From NCBI GenBank assembly GCA_935421215.2, contig OW285236.1, positions 162,373,607 through 162,437,606 on the forward strand: DNA of 64,000 bases, in the 5' to 3' direction. The translations under genes and the position numbers were made by a program. Below, piece by piece: positions 33,166 through 43,266 of the stretch. The DNA comes from Melolontha melolontha. Taxonomy: Eukaryota > Arthropoda > Insecta > Coleoptera > Scarabaeidae. The notes under the pieces were generated by a model, which was given only the letters and a program-made list of their open reading frames with translations, was not told the DNA's origin and ran no database searches. How positions within the stretch are numbered: position 1 is the first letter of the stretch; every line of letters starts with the position of its first letter.

Positions 33166-33533
33166 ATTATAATAATTAAAATTTCTACAAATTAGTTATT
33201 TACCTTGTATGTTTGATTAATATCCCATCTTTAAAGTTTTCTTATTAAATAAATTAATAATCGAATTGTACTTGTTATTAATTCCATCACCATATCTCTC
33301 GATGATCAATTTTGACAGTGACAGTGGTAGATAACCTTCATACTATTTAATCTATATCCGCATTTCAAAAATGCAGAACATCATAATTTATAGGAGAAAT
33401 TCATGTAATTCTTCTTGAAACACGTTGTATATTGTACTGTTGATGAACTTTTATTATTAGAGCACCTACTGTCATTGTTTTATGTCTAATTACAAGTTTT
33501 CTCTCCTCAGCAGTTGTGTAACCCATTGTTATA

Positions 33534-33932
33534 ACGAGCCATCGAAAAAATTCATAATTGGAGTAGACTGTGAAATTGGGTTGGTACTTTAACCACTTCC
33601 ACTTAATGACACATTACTTGATGCTTGACAGTTTCATTTGGTTTCATTGTAAAAAAAGGTTATGGCATTGAAATGATACTACAACAAAAAAGAAAACAAA
33701 TAATTTATTTAATATCGAAATCATAATCAAAATTTACATATAGCTACAGAAGTTGTTGAAAATGTTGTCCATTTACATCTAAACAAATTTAATTTTCTTA
33801 ATAAGAGTTTTGAAAAATTTGACACAAACTTATAGTTTCAATGTCAAATAATAAATGTCATTATGTGGAAGTGGCTAAAGTTCCAACCAATTTCACAGTC
33901 TACTCCAACTATGAATTTTTTCGATGGCTCGT
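33534..33932 (-). mobile_element. 399-bp deletion derivative of the 23988-26648 family
   Basis: Same terminal inverted repeats (ACGAGCCATCGAAAAAATTC), TA on both sides. On the minus strand it keeps the 5' leader and then the last codons of the transposase (DVNGQHFQQLL region), so almost the whole gene is deleted. Confidence 0.85.
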
Positions 33933-33934
33933 TA

Positions 33935-34392
33935 TATTTTTTGCCATTTCACATATAGTAGAGACTCGATATTCCGAATCAATTAAGGCCAAGCTCATTT
34001 GAATTAATAAAAGATTCGATTTACCTGGACATTGTATTTTTGGTATACTTAACATAATACTTAAATGAAACAAAATCCAGTTTTTATAGTTTTATTTTTT
34101 TAATGCAATAAGTCAAATATATTATACCAGCTATGGATATATAACAGTAAAACAAATAATTTAGATCAAATATTATGTGCGCCTTAAGAAGTCCGAATTT
34201 CGAATGTGATCGGTATATGTCGAGCGCGTTGTTTGAAAAACAATTTATACAGCTGACTCTTCCGCATGCTTTCATGCAATAATAATAATACACCGTCATA
34301 GAAATACATGTAAAGATTGAAGCGCTTGTTGACACAAAACACGATAATATTTATAATCAAAGCTGACAAAGGAGAATGACATTTTGTTGTTG
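33935..34392. other. Noncoding spacer
   Basis: Nothing supported. Two 82-83 residue minus ORFs overlap here in different frames without a recognisable domain. Confidence 0.4.
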
Positions 34393-34394
34393 TA

Positions 34395-35692
34395 CAGGGT
34401 GGCCCAAAATGACCGAAGTGGTTTGAGTTCAACTTCTTATTTAAGACATAATTATTATTTTTTTAAAATTTTAAATACAGTATATTAATGGAGAATATTT
34501 TTAATTTAATTATGAAAAATTATATCTCGCAAGTGGTGGCCATTTTCTGCTTCGCATATTCGTGCTCTTTCCAAAACATTTTCCATAACCTTTCGCAAAA
34601 CTTCGGTGTAATGTTGTTGATTTGGTCGCGTATATTATTTTTTAATAGCTGTATGGTTCGAGGCTTATTAATATAGACTTTTCCTTTCAAATAACCACAA
34701 AAGAAACAGTCTGAAGCGGTTAAATCCGGTGAACGCGGAGGCCAATTAAAATCGCTTGTACGGGAAATAATTCGTTCACCAAAGATGTCGCGTAAAAGAG
34801 CCATTGTGTCCCTCGCAGTGTGCTCGCGCTGTGGCTCCATCCTGTTGGAACCATACTTGCGGATGGTTTTCCACGGCTGGCCTTAAAAAATTTTCCAACA
34901 CTGTCCGATATCTAACACCAGTGATTGAAACGGCGACACCGTGTTCATTTTCAAAAAAATATGGGCCAATTATCCTTTCCGACGAAACACCGCACCAAAC
35001 GGTACACTTAAGTGGGTGTAATTCTCGCTGTTGAACTACTCTTGGATTTTCCGTAGCCCATATCCTGCAGTTTTGCCTATTAACGAACCCATTTAATTGG
35101 AAATGGGCTTCGTCGCTCATAATTAAATTATGAATAAAATCATGATTTTCTTCTGCTTTTTGACGAAAATAAATTGCATAATCAAGTCGTTGCTGGTAAT
35201 CTGTCGGTTTCAATTGTTGGACAAGCTGAATTTTGTATGGAAACATTCTTATTGTATGCAAAATTCTCTGTAGCGACCCTCTTAAGAGGCCAAGTTGTGT
35301 CGAACGTCTCCTGGTTGATGTTTCTCCAACTTCCCGAATACTCTCCTGTACCCGTTCAATATTGTCACCCGTGTGCACCGTTCGTCGTCTGCCGGCACCA
35401 GGAAGGTTCCTTACTGCCCCTTGTTCTCGAAAATTTGCAACCAGACGGTTTATTGTTGACTCTGAGGGTCCAACCCGCACATTAAAATAACGACGATATG
35501 CACGCTGAGTCAAAGCAATGGATCGTTGATTTGAGAAATAAAGTTCAACGATTTTGGCACGTTGTTCAATTGTGTACTGTTCCATTTTAAATTCCCCAAG
35601 TCTTCTTTACAAAATACTGAAAACAAAAAAAAATATATAATAACAAAAGTTCTAAGGAATTAAAACCCCTTCGGTCATTTTGGGCCACCCTG
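34395..35692 (-). mobile_element. DUF4817-type Tc1/mariner element, copy 2
   Basis: Same ends as 24153-25452 in reverse orientation: CAGGGTGGCCCAAAATGACC and GGTCATTTTGGGCCACCCTG, TA at 34393-34394 and 35693-35694. Less damaged than copy 1. Confidence 0.9.
34520..35585 (-). pseudogene. DUF4817-type transposase, one frameshift (copy 2)
   Basis: Starts MEQYTIEQRAKIVELYFSNQ at 35585. The DNA-binding domain covers residues about 1-120 (LTQRAYRRYFNVRVGPSEST, then a second HTH near RRRSTQLGLL). First catalytic region MSDEAHFQLNGFVN, second VWFQQDGATA. Near 34815 the frame slips (an AGCGC-rich spot); the rest continues from 34840 to 34520 with the third block PRSPDLTASDCFFCGYLK. Apart from this indel the gene looks complete, about 345 residues. 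It would cut and paste its own family. Confidence 0.88.
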
Positions 35693-36828
35693 TAGATGGT
35701 AAAAAATATTGGCAGTACCTGGAAAAACTTGAAATAACTTCTCTTGTGTTTTCTTTTTAAAATTTAAATAAATTGTGTTTCTGAAAGACTTGTATTAAAA
35801 AAAATGAATCTGATACAGTAGTTGCTATTACTACGGCAAACAATGTCATTAAAAAACAAAAGAAATGAAACTTGACATAATTTCTCTTGTGGTCTCTTTT
35901 TTAATTTGATTACTATGATAAATAAAAACAATAACCAAAACAATGTAATATATGCTAATGTCATAATGCCAGCATCAACGTCTCTAACGAATTTCAAAAC
36001 CTATAATCCCTAGAATTCACTAGAAATACACGTGGATGACCTTGAAAAATAGGTCATTTATTTATTTATTCCGTCAAATTTTTACATGTAGAAATACATG
36101 AAGAAATTTGACGTAAAATTTGCTGTAATACACGTTCAAGGGACATTGTTCAATAAATACATGTAGAAATACACGTAATTTATAATCGTGTATAACAGCC
36201 TTTACATGTAAAAATTTGACTTAAAATTTAGTGAATACACGTTCAAGGGACATTATTTAATAAATACAAGTAACACAACAACACTATACATTGCAGCTAA
36301 CTGCTTAATTTTTTTTAAATTTCCTTGATTTAATTTATCTAATCTTTTCATTTTTTGATGCAGTGTCACAGTAACATGGTTACGCTTAGAAGTCATCGTG
36401 CCAGTCTATATATGTACCTATTACGAAGCTTGAAATTGCAAGTTGAGGTCTGTTAAAAATTTGAATTCAGGTTACCGAAAAATTCGTAGATCCGCACACT
36501 GCTAACAAAAAATATACAATATCCGGAATGTAGCGATCCACGCAGAGATGATAAACCATACAAAATATAGAAGGGCGCAGTCAAAAGTACCTACTCTGGC
36601 GGGTTGTTTGCAAATTACTAGCTGCTTGCCAATATGACTATTATTACTTTTCAAATACTGTATTAATCACATTTAGAAAGTCAACATAGTATTGTGGAAA
36701 GCACTAAGTAATGATCATCTACTGCCAAGAATGCTTTCTTTTACTTCAAACTAAGTATATTAGAACTTGAACAACTTCCACTCGTTTTCTTTAATTTTAT
36801 TAAAATATTCATATAAGAATAATTATAT
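35693..36828. other. Noncoding, with a diverged duplication
   Basis: A segment around AATACACGTTCAAGGGACATT occurs twice (about 36105-36163 and 36213-36268), each preceded by AAATTTGAC and followed by AATAAATAC, with ACATGTAGAAATACA motifs nearby. The rest shows nothing recognised. Confidence 0.5.
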
Positions 36829-37111
36829 TGTGATGACTCGTCCGATGACGCGTCGCGCGTCATACCTCTGGCGTTTTCTCGATGCAGGTAGAGCGCCCGA
36901 GAAAAATATTCACATTCATATATAAGCCGTCGAGGTAGGGATGGCGATTATTCAATACCAGAGCATCGCAGAGTGAACATATATACAAATACATAAATGT
37001 GCTTATTGTTAGTAATTAGTTTTTATATTGTTATTTGTTTTATTATTAATATAGTGTGTGTCTAAAGTTATCGTTAGTTTTATTTAAGAACCCGAAAAGA
37101 CAAACTTTACA
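36829..37111 (+). repeat. 5' LTR (283 bp)
   Basis: TGTGATGACTCGTCC to GACAAACTTTACA. The 3' part is almost identical to 43120-43262, while the 5' (U3-like) part differs by substitutions and indels. Confidence 0.93.
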
Positions 37112-37130
37112 GTGGTGCAGGTGTGTGGTT
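37112..37130 (+). other. Likely primer-binding site
   Basis: GTGGTGCAGGTGTGTGG follows the LTR end directly. The tRNA has not been assigned. Confidence 0.5.
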
Positions 37131-37224
37131 TTATAAATAATAAACTAAGTAGATAATTAAGTGTTAATTAAGTATTCGTTTAAATAAATATATAGTGCGA
37201 AAGGACGTTATTTTAAATATCGTG

Positions 37225-38450
37225 ATGGCCAACCGAATGAAACTGACGGAATTAAAAGTGACTGATTTAAAACGAGAATTAGAGGAGAGGGATGAGGATA
37301 CAACCGGCAAAAAGGCAATTCTCAGCAACGACTTCAAAATGTGTTGATCCAAGAAGGCGAGGATCCAGAGAATTTTCTTTCAAGTTCCAGGCGGAGATGC
37401 TGACGTGAATTCGCTGTTGATGAAAATGGAACAACGAATAATAGATTCACAAACTCAAACGGAGCAGAAGAATCTAGATAGTGCGAAAAATTTGGAACAG
37501 CGTCTTATAGATTCACAAACTCAAATGCAACAAATGGAGCAGAAGAATCTGGACAGTGTGAAAAGTTTGGAACAACGATTAATAGACAATTCGCAAACTT
37601 TGGAACAGCGTCTAATAGATTCACAAGCACAGATGGAAGAAAGAAACTTAGAAACTTCTAGAATTCTCGAGAAAAATCTAGAAAAGAAATTACTGGAAAA
37701 TTCTAGAACTTTCGAGAAAAGTCTGGAACAAATGGAGCAAATTTTGGAAATGATGGAAAACAAGAATTCTGAAAATTCGAGAGCTTTGGAGGAAGTTCTA
37801 GAACAGCGACTAGCGGAAAACTCGGAAGCGTTAAAGGAAGAGGTTTTCATAGCTGTAGAGGAGAAAATTGGAGAACATTCTAGACTTTTAGAGGCAATAA
37901 TGACTCAGGTGAAATTACCCGTTACCACGAGTCATTCTGATCTCAAGCAGGTCAACGGAGAAGTTATACCACGGCCCATCGAAATAAAGGAAGAACTTGT
38001 GGGTATTTCAAAGACTAGAATCAAACCATCAACCTTTGATGGAAAGACATCATGGGCAACGTACCTGACACAATTCGAAGCGGCCGCAGAAGCAAACGCA
38101 TGGTCTTCTGTCGAGAAGGCGACTGCTTTAATCATAACATTGAGGGGTGATGCTAGTGATATTTTGCAGACATTGCCTCCTGAGCAACGTAAAGATTATT
38201 CTCAACTCATTAAACGCTTGGAGATGAGATATGACCATGCGCAATTGGAGCAAGTATACCATAACCAACTGAAGAATCGATCACAGAAGAAAGGCGAGAA
38301 TCTTCAGGAATTTGAGGCAAATATTGCTCGTCTAGTTCGACTTGCATATCCGATGGCGCCAGATAACACCTAGCTGTCCAAACGTTCATAGATGGTCTAC
38401 GGGATATTGATACGCAGCAAGCATTAAGGTTGGCATGACCGAAAACCTCG
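37225..38450 (+). pseudogene. gag, N-terminal part: SAP-like start and coiled coil
   Basis: The ATG at 37225 opens MANRMKLTELKVTDLKRELE, a SAP-type helix-extended-loop-helix start. A small deletion near 37325 throws it into a stop; the frame resumes before 37405 and is open to 38373. There, repeats of the type EQRLIDSQTQ (about residues 10-120 of that ORF) form a long coiled coil. A capsid-like region follows (KIKPSTFDGKTSWATYLTQF ... LQEFEANIARLVRLAYPMA). A further indel near 38370 ends it before the zinc knuckle ORF. Role: particle assembly. A SAP domain could add DNA binding. Confidence 0.85.
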
Positions 38451-38459
38451 ATCGATGCT

Positions 38460-39038
38460 TTGGCGTACGCACTTGAGTTTGAGACTGCAAAACAAGCCTC
38501 TCGGAACCATGCTCGTGGCTGTTCTGTCGACGAACGGGAAAATGAGGTGTTCATGGAGCAGGTGGCTAGTCAAGTCCTGAATCAGATCAAACCAAATAAA
38601 ATCGCGCGGCCATGCGGGAATTGTAGAAGAAACGGTCACATTCAGAATAAATGTGGTAAAAGGACCAAGAAAGAATCGGCTGAGAATCAGCAAGTCCCAA
38701 GGACTGCCCAAATCGCATCCTTGCAACATCAAACCAATGTCCTGTATGTGGACGCTATGATGGAAAGAAAGACCTATGCTTGCTTGCTAGATACTGGATC
38801 GACAAAAACCATCGTGCGGCCCGATTTGATTTCCAGGAATAAAGAATTACTTTCTAGCAAATGGACACTTAGGACAGCTACTGGAGAAGCAGCTTCTGTG
38901 GCAGGTGAAGTAGATGTCAATTTTATCATAGGACCAACATCAATCCGACATAGAAGAAGAAATAATCTTGGGATTAGACATCATGAACACCTATGGCTTC
39001 CAGTTAAACATGAAAGAAGGCACTTTAAAAATAAATAA
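38460..39038 (+). pseudogene. Zinc knuckle and aspartic protease part
   Basis: 192-residue frame. Residues about 58-71 hold a knuckle CGNCRRNGHIQNKC that fits C-x2-C-x4-H-x4-C. The protease signature LLDTGSTKTIV lies near residue 108. The next conserved segment, GLDIMNTYGFQL, is in the neighbouring frame (from 38968), so an indel near 38960 splits protease from RT. Confidence 0.85.
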
Positions 39039-40647
39039 TGTGGAATTGTTTCTTCATGGGAAAAATTGTGGGAGTGTACAAGTAATTACAGCAGAGAATG
39101 TTGTTCTGGGTGCAAGAAGTGAGAAATTTTTGACGGCGTGTATGGAAGGTGATTATTTGGATGGAAATGTTACAATGTTGGAACCAAAGGCTGATGAGGG
39201 CGAGGTGGGCCGAGGAATAGTAGTTGCCAAAATGCTGGTTAAGACTCAGAAGACTGTACCGATAAGGGCAATGAATGTGAACCATTACCCTGTTTCATTG
39301 AAGAAGGGTACTATTTTGGGGTGGTGTTCGCTAGTGTCGGCCGTTGTTCATTGTATAGAGGCGAAGAAGAATGGATTCGTGCAGGTTCCTGAGAAATTGT
39401 CCAAGATAATCGACTCCGCCTGTCAAGGATTGAGCAAGAAGGAACAAAGCCAAGTTAAGGACCTAATCAAACATTATGAAGACGTCTTTGAAACTGAAAC
39501 TGGTACGAAAGGAAGAACCAATATTGTAATGCACAAAATAAATGCCGGCGATGCAAGTCCTATTCGACAAGGACTAAGAAGGTTACCACTGGCAAAACGT
39601 GAGGAAGTCAAGCAAATTATACAAGATATGGAAGGCCAAGGAGTAATTGAACCATCGAATAGTCCATGGGCTTCACCAGTGGTCCTTGTCAGGAGGAAGG
39701 ATGGATCTACCAGATTATGTGTGAACTATCGTCGTTTGAATAGTATGACCAAACAGGACAGCTATTCTCTCCCAAGAATAGACGATACGCTAGACACCTT
39801 GGCAGGAACAAAATGGTTCTCCACTCTCGACGTGAAGAGCGGTTATTGGCAAGTGGGAATGGATCCCAATGACAAAGGGAAGACTGCCTTCAGTTTAGGT
39901 ACAGGACTCTGGCAGGTTACAGTCATGCCATTTGGACTGTGTAACGCCCCAGCTAATTTTGAGCGACTCATGGACACTGTACTGAGGTTACTGTCTTGGA
40001 ATACCTGCCTGGTATATCTCAATGATGTGATAGTGGTAGGGAAGACCTTTGAAGATCACATGAAAAATTTGGAAGTAGTATTCCAGAGGTTGCGAGATGC
40101 CAACCTGAGATTAAGTCCAAAAAAGTGTCACCTTTTCCGCAAGGAGGTAAATTACCTTGGACATGTGGTTTCCGGAAAAGGAGTTGCTGTGGATCCAGAA
40201 AAAGTAAAAGCTGTGGAAAAATGGCCTGTATCCAAAGACAAACATCAGCTAAGAAGCTTTTTGGGATTATACACGTATTATCGACGCTACGTTCCTGGAT
40301 TCTCCAACATTGCAAAACCACTTACTCGCCTAACAGAAAATAGAGCATTCATTTGGAACAACGAATGCCAAGCGGCCTTTGAGTTGTTAGAAGGTACGTT
40401 GATCAGTGCACCTGTTTTAAACTATCCACTCCCATCTGGGAGGTTTGCTCTGGATACGGATGCCAGTAACGTCGGGATTGGTGGCGTGCTATCTCAAATC
40501 CAAGATGTACAAGAAAAGGTCAATGGATACTTCAGCAAGACCCTGTCCAAACCAGAGAGGAACGACTGCGTAACCAGGAGAGAACTATTGGCAGTAGTTA
40601 GACCATTTAGCATTTGTACAAGTACCTGTATGGGCAGAAGTTCTTGA
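38968..40647 (+). pseudogene. Reverse transcriptase and start of RNase H
   Basis: 559-residue frame. It begins with the protease tail, then RT: NSPWASPVVLVRRKDGS, RLCVNYRRLN, FSTLDVKSGYWQV, MPFGLCNAPANFERLMD. The catalytic box reads LVYLNDVIVV, with Asn where YLDD has its first Asp, so polymerase activity is probably lost. Thumb FLGLYTYYRRYVPGF and RNase H start ALDTDASNVGIGGVLSQ follow. The frame is lost near 40610. Confidence 0.92.
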
Positions 40648-41030
40648 TCCGCACTGATCATGCCGCCTTAAAGTGGCTCTTACAATTTAAGAATCCCGAG
40701 GGTCAAGTAACTAGATGGATTGAGAGGCTACAGGAGTATGACTTCGACATTGAACACAAAGCAGGCCTCAAACATCGGAATGCAGATGCTCTTTCCAGAA
40801 GGCCCTGTCCAGAAGACTGTCGACATTGCAACCGAATCGAAGACAAATCGGCCAACGCTCTGCAAACCACCGTAGTTGATGACCAATGGCAACCTAACAA
40901 TTTGCGCGCAGATCAAGAAGCTGATCCGGATCTCGCAGTCTTCAGGACTAGGAAGAGAAATGGGCAAAGACCGACCTGGCAAGAAATTGCTCCCCATTCA
41001 CGAGAATTGAAGTCATACTGGGCACAATGA
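40614..41030 (+). pseudogene. RNase H, C-terminal part, and linker
   Basis: Continues from the RT frame with KYLYGQKFLIRTDHAALKWL and KHRNADALSRRPC, then a linker with CPEDCRHC, and ends at 41028-41030 shortly inside the 154-bp tandem duplication. Confidence 0.88.
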
Positions 41031-41319
41031 GATTCCTTAACCATGGAAGACGATCTCCTGAGACGTGATGTCGAAAATCACGATGGAAGCCAGCGGAAGA
41101 TGCAAATGGTGGTTCCCAAGAAAATAATATCAGAGGTATTGCGAGAACTTCACAATGGGGCTTCTGTCATACTGGGCACAATGAGATTCCTTAACCATGG
41201 AAGACCATCTCCTGAGACGTGAGGTCGAAAATCACGATGGAAGCGAGCGGAAGATGCAAATAGTGGTTCCCAAGAAAAGAATACCAGAGGTATTGCAAGA
41301 ACTCCATAATGGTGCTTCT
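41012..41319 (+). repeat. 154-bp tandem duplication inside pol
   Basis: 41012-41165 and 41166-41319 are copies of about 90% identity, both starting GTCATACTGGGCACAATGAG and ending near GCTTCT. 154 is not a multiple of three, so the duplication itself breaks the frame between RNase H and integrase. Confidence 0.9.
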
Positions 41320-42480
41320 GGGGAACATTTTGGAGTCCATGAAACACTGGAGAAGGTGGGCCAGAGATTTTACTGGGTGAATTGTTCACGAGATGTAAAA
41401 GAATGGTGCCGAAAATGTGCTAATTGCGCCGGAAGTAATGGTCCCCAGAGGCGCCGACGCGCACCCATGTGCCAGTACAATGTAGGAAGCCCATTTGAAA
41501 GGATCGCCATAGATGCCGCCGGCCCTTTTCCAGAAAGCGACAAAGGAAATAAATACATAATAGTGGTCATATACCACGTGATTGTGAAGGAGTTCGTCAG
41601 CCGTTTTGGTGTACCCCTGGAACTACATTCCGATCAACGGCGAAATTTCGAGTCCAGTCTATTCGAAAAGATGTGTGGACTTTTGGGCATACGGAAGACG
41701 AGAACAACTCCCTTGCATCCACAAATTTATGGGATGGTAGAGCGAATGAACAAGACCATGATCAGACACCTATCCAAAGTGGTCTCCTAACACCAGAGAG
41801 ATTGGAACGAACATTTACCATTATTTCTAATGGCGTATCGGGCCTCTGTTCAAAAAACAACTGGCCAATCACCAGCAAACGTGCTATTCGGTAGGGAACT
41901 CCGATTGCTCTATGACTTAAAGTTTGGGAGCAAGCCTGGTGATGATCTTGCCGTAGAGGATTATGTCAGCACGCTCAGACGACGACTAGATGATCTCCTT
42001 GGACAAGTAAGACATAATATCCAAGATGCGAGCGACAGAATGAAGGAGAGCTACGACATCAACGCCGAGAAGGGTGGTTACCATGAAGGCGACCGGGTTT
42101 GGTTATATAATCCACAACACCGACGGGGCCTATCTCCGAAACTTCAAAAGAATTGGGAGGGGCCATACGAGGTGTTGAAGCGGATCAACGATGTAATATA
42201 CCGCATCAGGCGAACACCTCACACTAAGCCAAGAGTCGTACATTTTAATCGATTAGCCCCATACTCTGGAAACAATAATGACGACGCCGCTGACTTGCGC
42301 CGATTGGATAGCCAATACCAGGAACTAACCTTTGGAAGAATATTCTGGTTCAAGAAAAGCTCGATTTGGGGTAACCATCGAGAAACAGCAAGATTTGTTT
42401 ACCGTGCCGCCAGACTACGCGCTTGCTCATTGCGTAGCCCGAGACCTGCGAATGACCAAAGGAATTGCCAGGGAATTTAA
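41197..42480 (+). pseudogene. Integrase with deletion and in-frame stop
   Basis: H2C2 zinc domain (HFGVHETLEKVGQRFYW ... WCRKCANC), then the DDE core: IAIDAAGPFPESDKG has the first Asp. After KYIIVVI the text jumps to VIVKEFVSRFGVP, so about 30 residues are missing. LHSDQRRNFES has the second Asp, GMVERMNKTM the Glu. A TAA at 41788-41790 interrupts, and the same frame continues from HQRDWNEHLP. The C-terminal module has the GPY/F-type block NWEGPYEVLKRINDVIYRI. Reading then shifts near 42333 into the macrodomain frame. Confidence 0.9.
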
Positions 42481-42950
42481 AGAGAGATTTGGCAGAATCG
42501 AAAAAATAAGGCAGCAGGGACCAGCAATTGGGAAGAGTCTCCAACAAATCAAGAACAGCCCATATTTTATTTGGTCACGAAAGAACTGTCAAGCCTAAAG
42601 CCAACCTGTCGTGCCTTATGGGAGGCCCTGGCCCACTTACCCGAGCAAATGTTACAACAAGACATTCTGAAATTAGCAGTTCCAAAATTGGGTTGTGGAT
42701 TGGACCGCCTGGACTGGAGAATTGTAAGGAGCATGTTAGAAGTAATCTTCCGTCATACTGGTATGGAAATTCTGGTATGCAGTTACCGGCTTGAATATTC
42801 CTGTCCATCCAGGCAAGATAAGACCGTGGACTGTTATTTCGATATGACGTCACAATGTAACAAAGGCCCAACCTGTCGATTTCGCCATCGTTTGAGGGAA
42901 CCAAAGCATGACATGTTTCGGGACGAAACTTCATTTTTAAGAAGGAGGCA
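42332..42950 (+). pseudogene. C-terminal Pol extension: macrodomain (TARG1/OARD1-like) plus CCCH zinc finger
   Basis: Two frames. 42332-42540 gives DLFTVPPDYALAHCVARD then LRMTKGIAREFKERFG. From about 42541 the other frame gives PIFYLVTKELSSLKPT and KLGCGLDRLDWRIVRSM, ending near YRLE (42795). These are the blocks of the TARG1/OARD1 family, which removes ADP-ribose from acidic residues. The Lys of LVTK (42580-42582) and the Asp of GCGLDRL (42703-42705) match its two catalytic residues. A CCCH finger follows (C-x7-C-x5-C-x3-H, 42832-42888). It lies downstream of integrase without a start of its own, so it was probably the Pol C-terminus before indels near 42333 and 42535. Confidence 0.85.
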
Positions 42951-42951
42951 A
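42939..42951 (+). other. Polypurine tract
   Basis: AAGAAGGAGGCAA directly before the 3' LTR, the expected plus-strand primer position. Confidence 0.75.
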
Positions 42952-43262
42952 TGTGATGACTCATCCAACAATACGTCACGTATAATACCTCTCGCGCGTT
43001 CTCGGCTAATCTAGAAACAGAAAGGCCCAAACTAAGAAAAATCGAGACGGTCGGCGGCCCATATATATATGCCGTCGAAGAAGGGATTTGGATACCATTC
43101 CATACCGAAACATCGCGGATTAAATTTACATAAATATAAATACATAAATGTGCTTATTGTTAGTAGTTAGTTTTTATATTGTTATTCGTTTTATTAATAA
43201 TATAGTGTGTGTCTAAAGTTATCGATAGTTTTATTTAAGAACCCGAAAAGACAAACTTTACA
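42952..43262 (+). repeat. 3' LTR (311 bp)
   Basis: TGTGATGACTCATCC to GACAAACTTTACA. 28 bp longer than the 5' LTR because of indels in the U3-like part. Confidence 0.93.
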
Positions 43263-43266
43263 ATAT

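Larger units (their letters stand above)
31383..33427 (+). mobile_element. DUF4817-type Tc1/mariner element with nested MITE
   Basis: Ends TAACGTGTTTCAAAAAGAA and TTCTTCTTGAAACACGTTG are inverted, TA on both sides. It contains a decayed transposase (about 32310-33165) and a nested MITE (31725-32290). Confidence 0.75.
36829..43262 (+). mobile_element. LTR retrotransposon with macrodomain-CCCH extension of pol
   Basis: Complete structure: 5' LTR, primer site, gag with SAP-like start and long coiled coil, zinc knuckle, protease, RT, RNase H, integrase with GPY/F-type module, then macrodomain and CCCH zinc finger, polypurine tract, 3' LTR. The 4-bp ATAT flanks both LTRs (36825-36828, 43263-43266). 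The order is Ty3/Gypsy. GC content and codon use are clearly higher than in the surrounding DNA, suggesting more recent arrival. Several frameshifts and one tandem duplication make the copy inactive. Confidence 0.93.

Noticed and set aside
37521..37850. 109-residue minus-strand ORF rich in Ser, Cys and Phe
   Set aside because: Antisense of the repetitive coiled-coil region of gag.
42332..42950. Macrodomain as an independent host gene or retrocopy inserted in the element
   Set aside because: It sits exactly between integrase and polypurine tract, without poly(A), target duplication or its own start; a pol extension is simpler. Not fully excluded.
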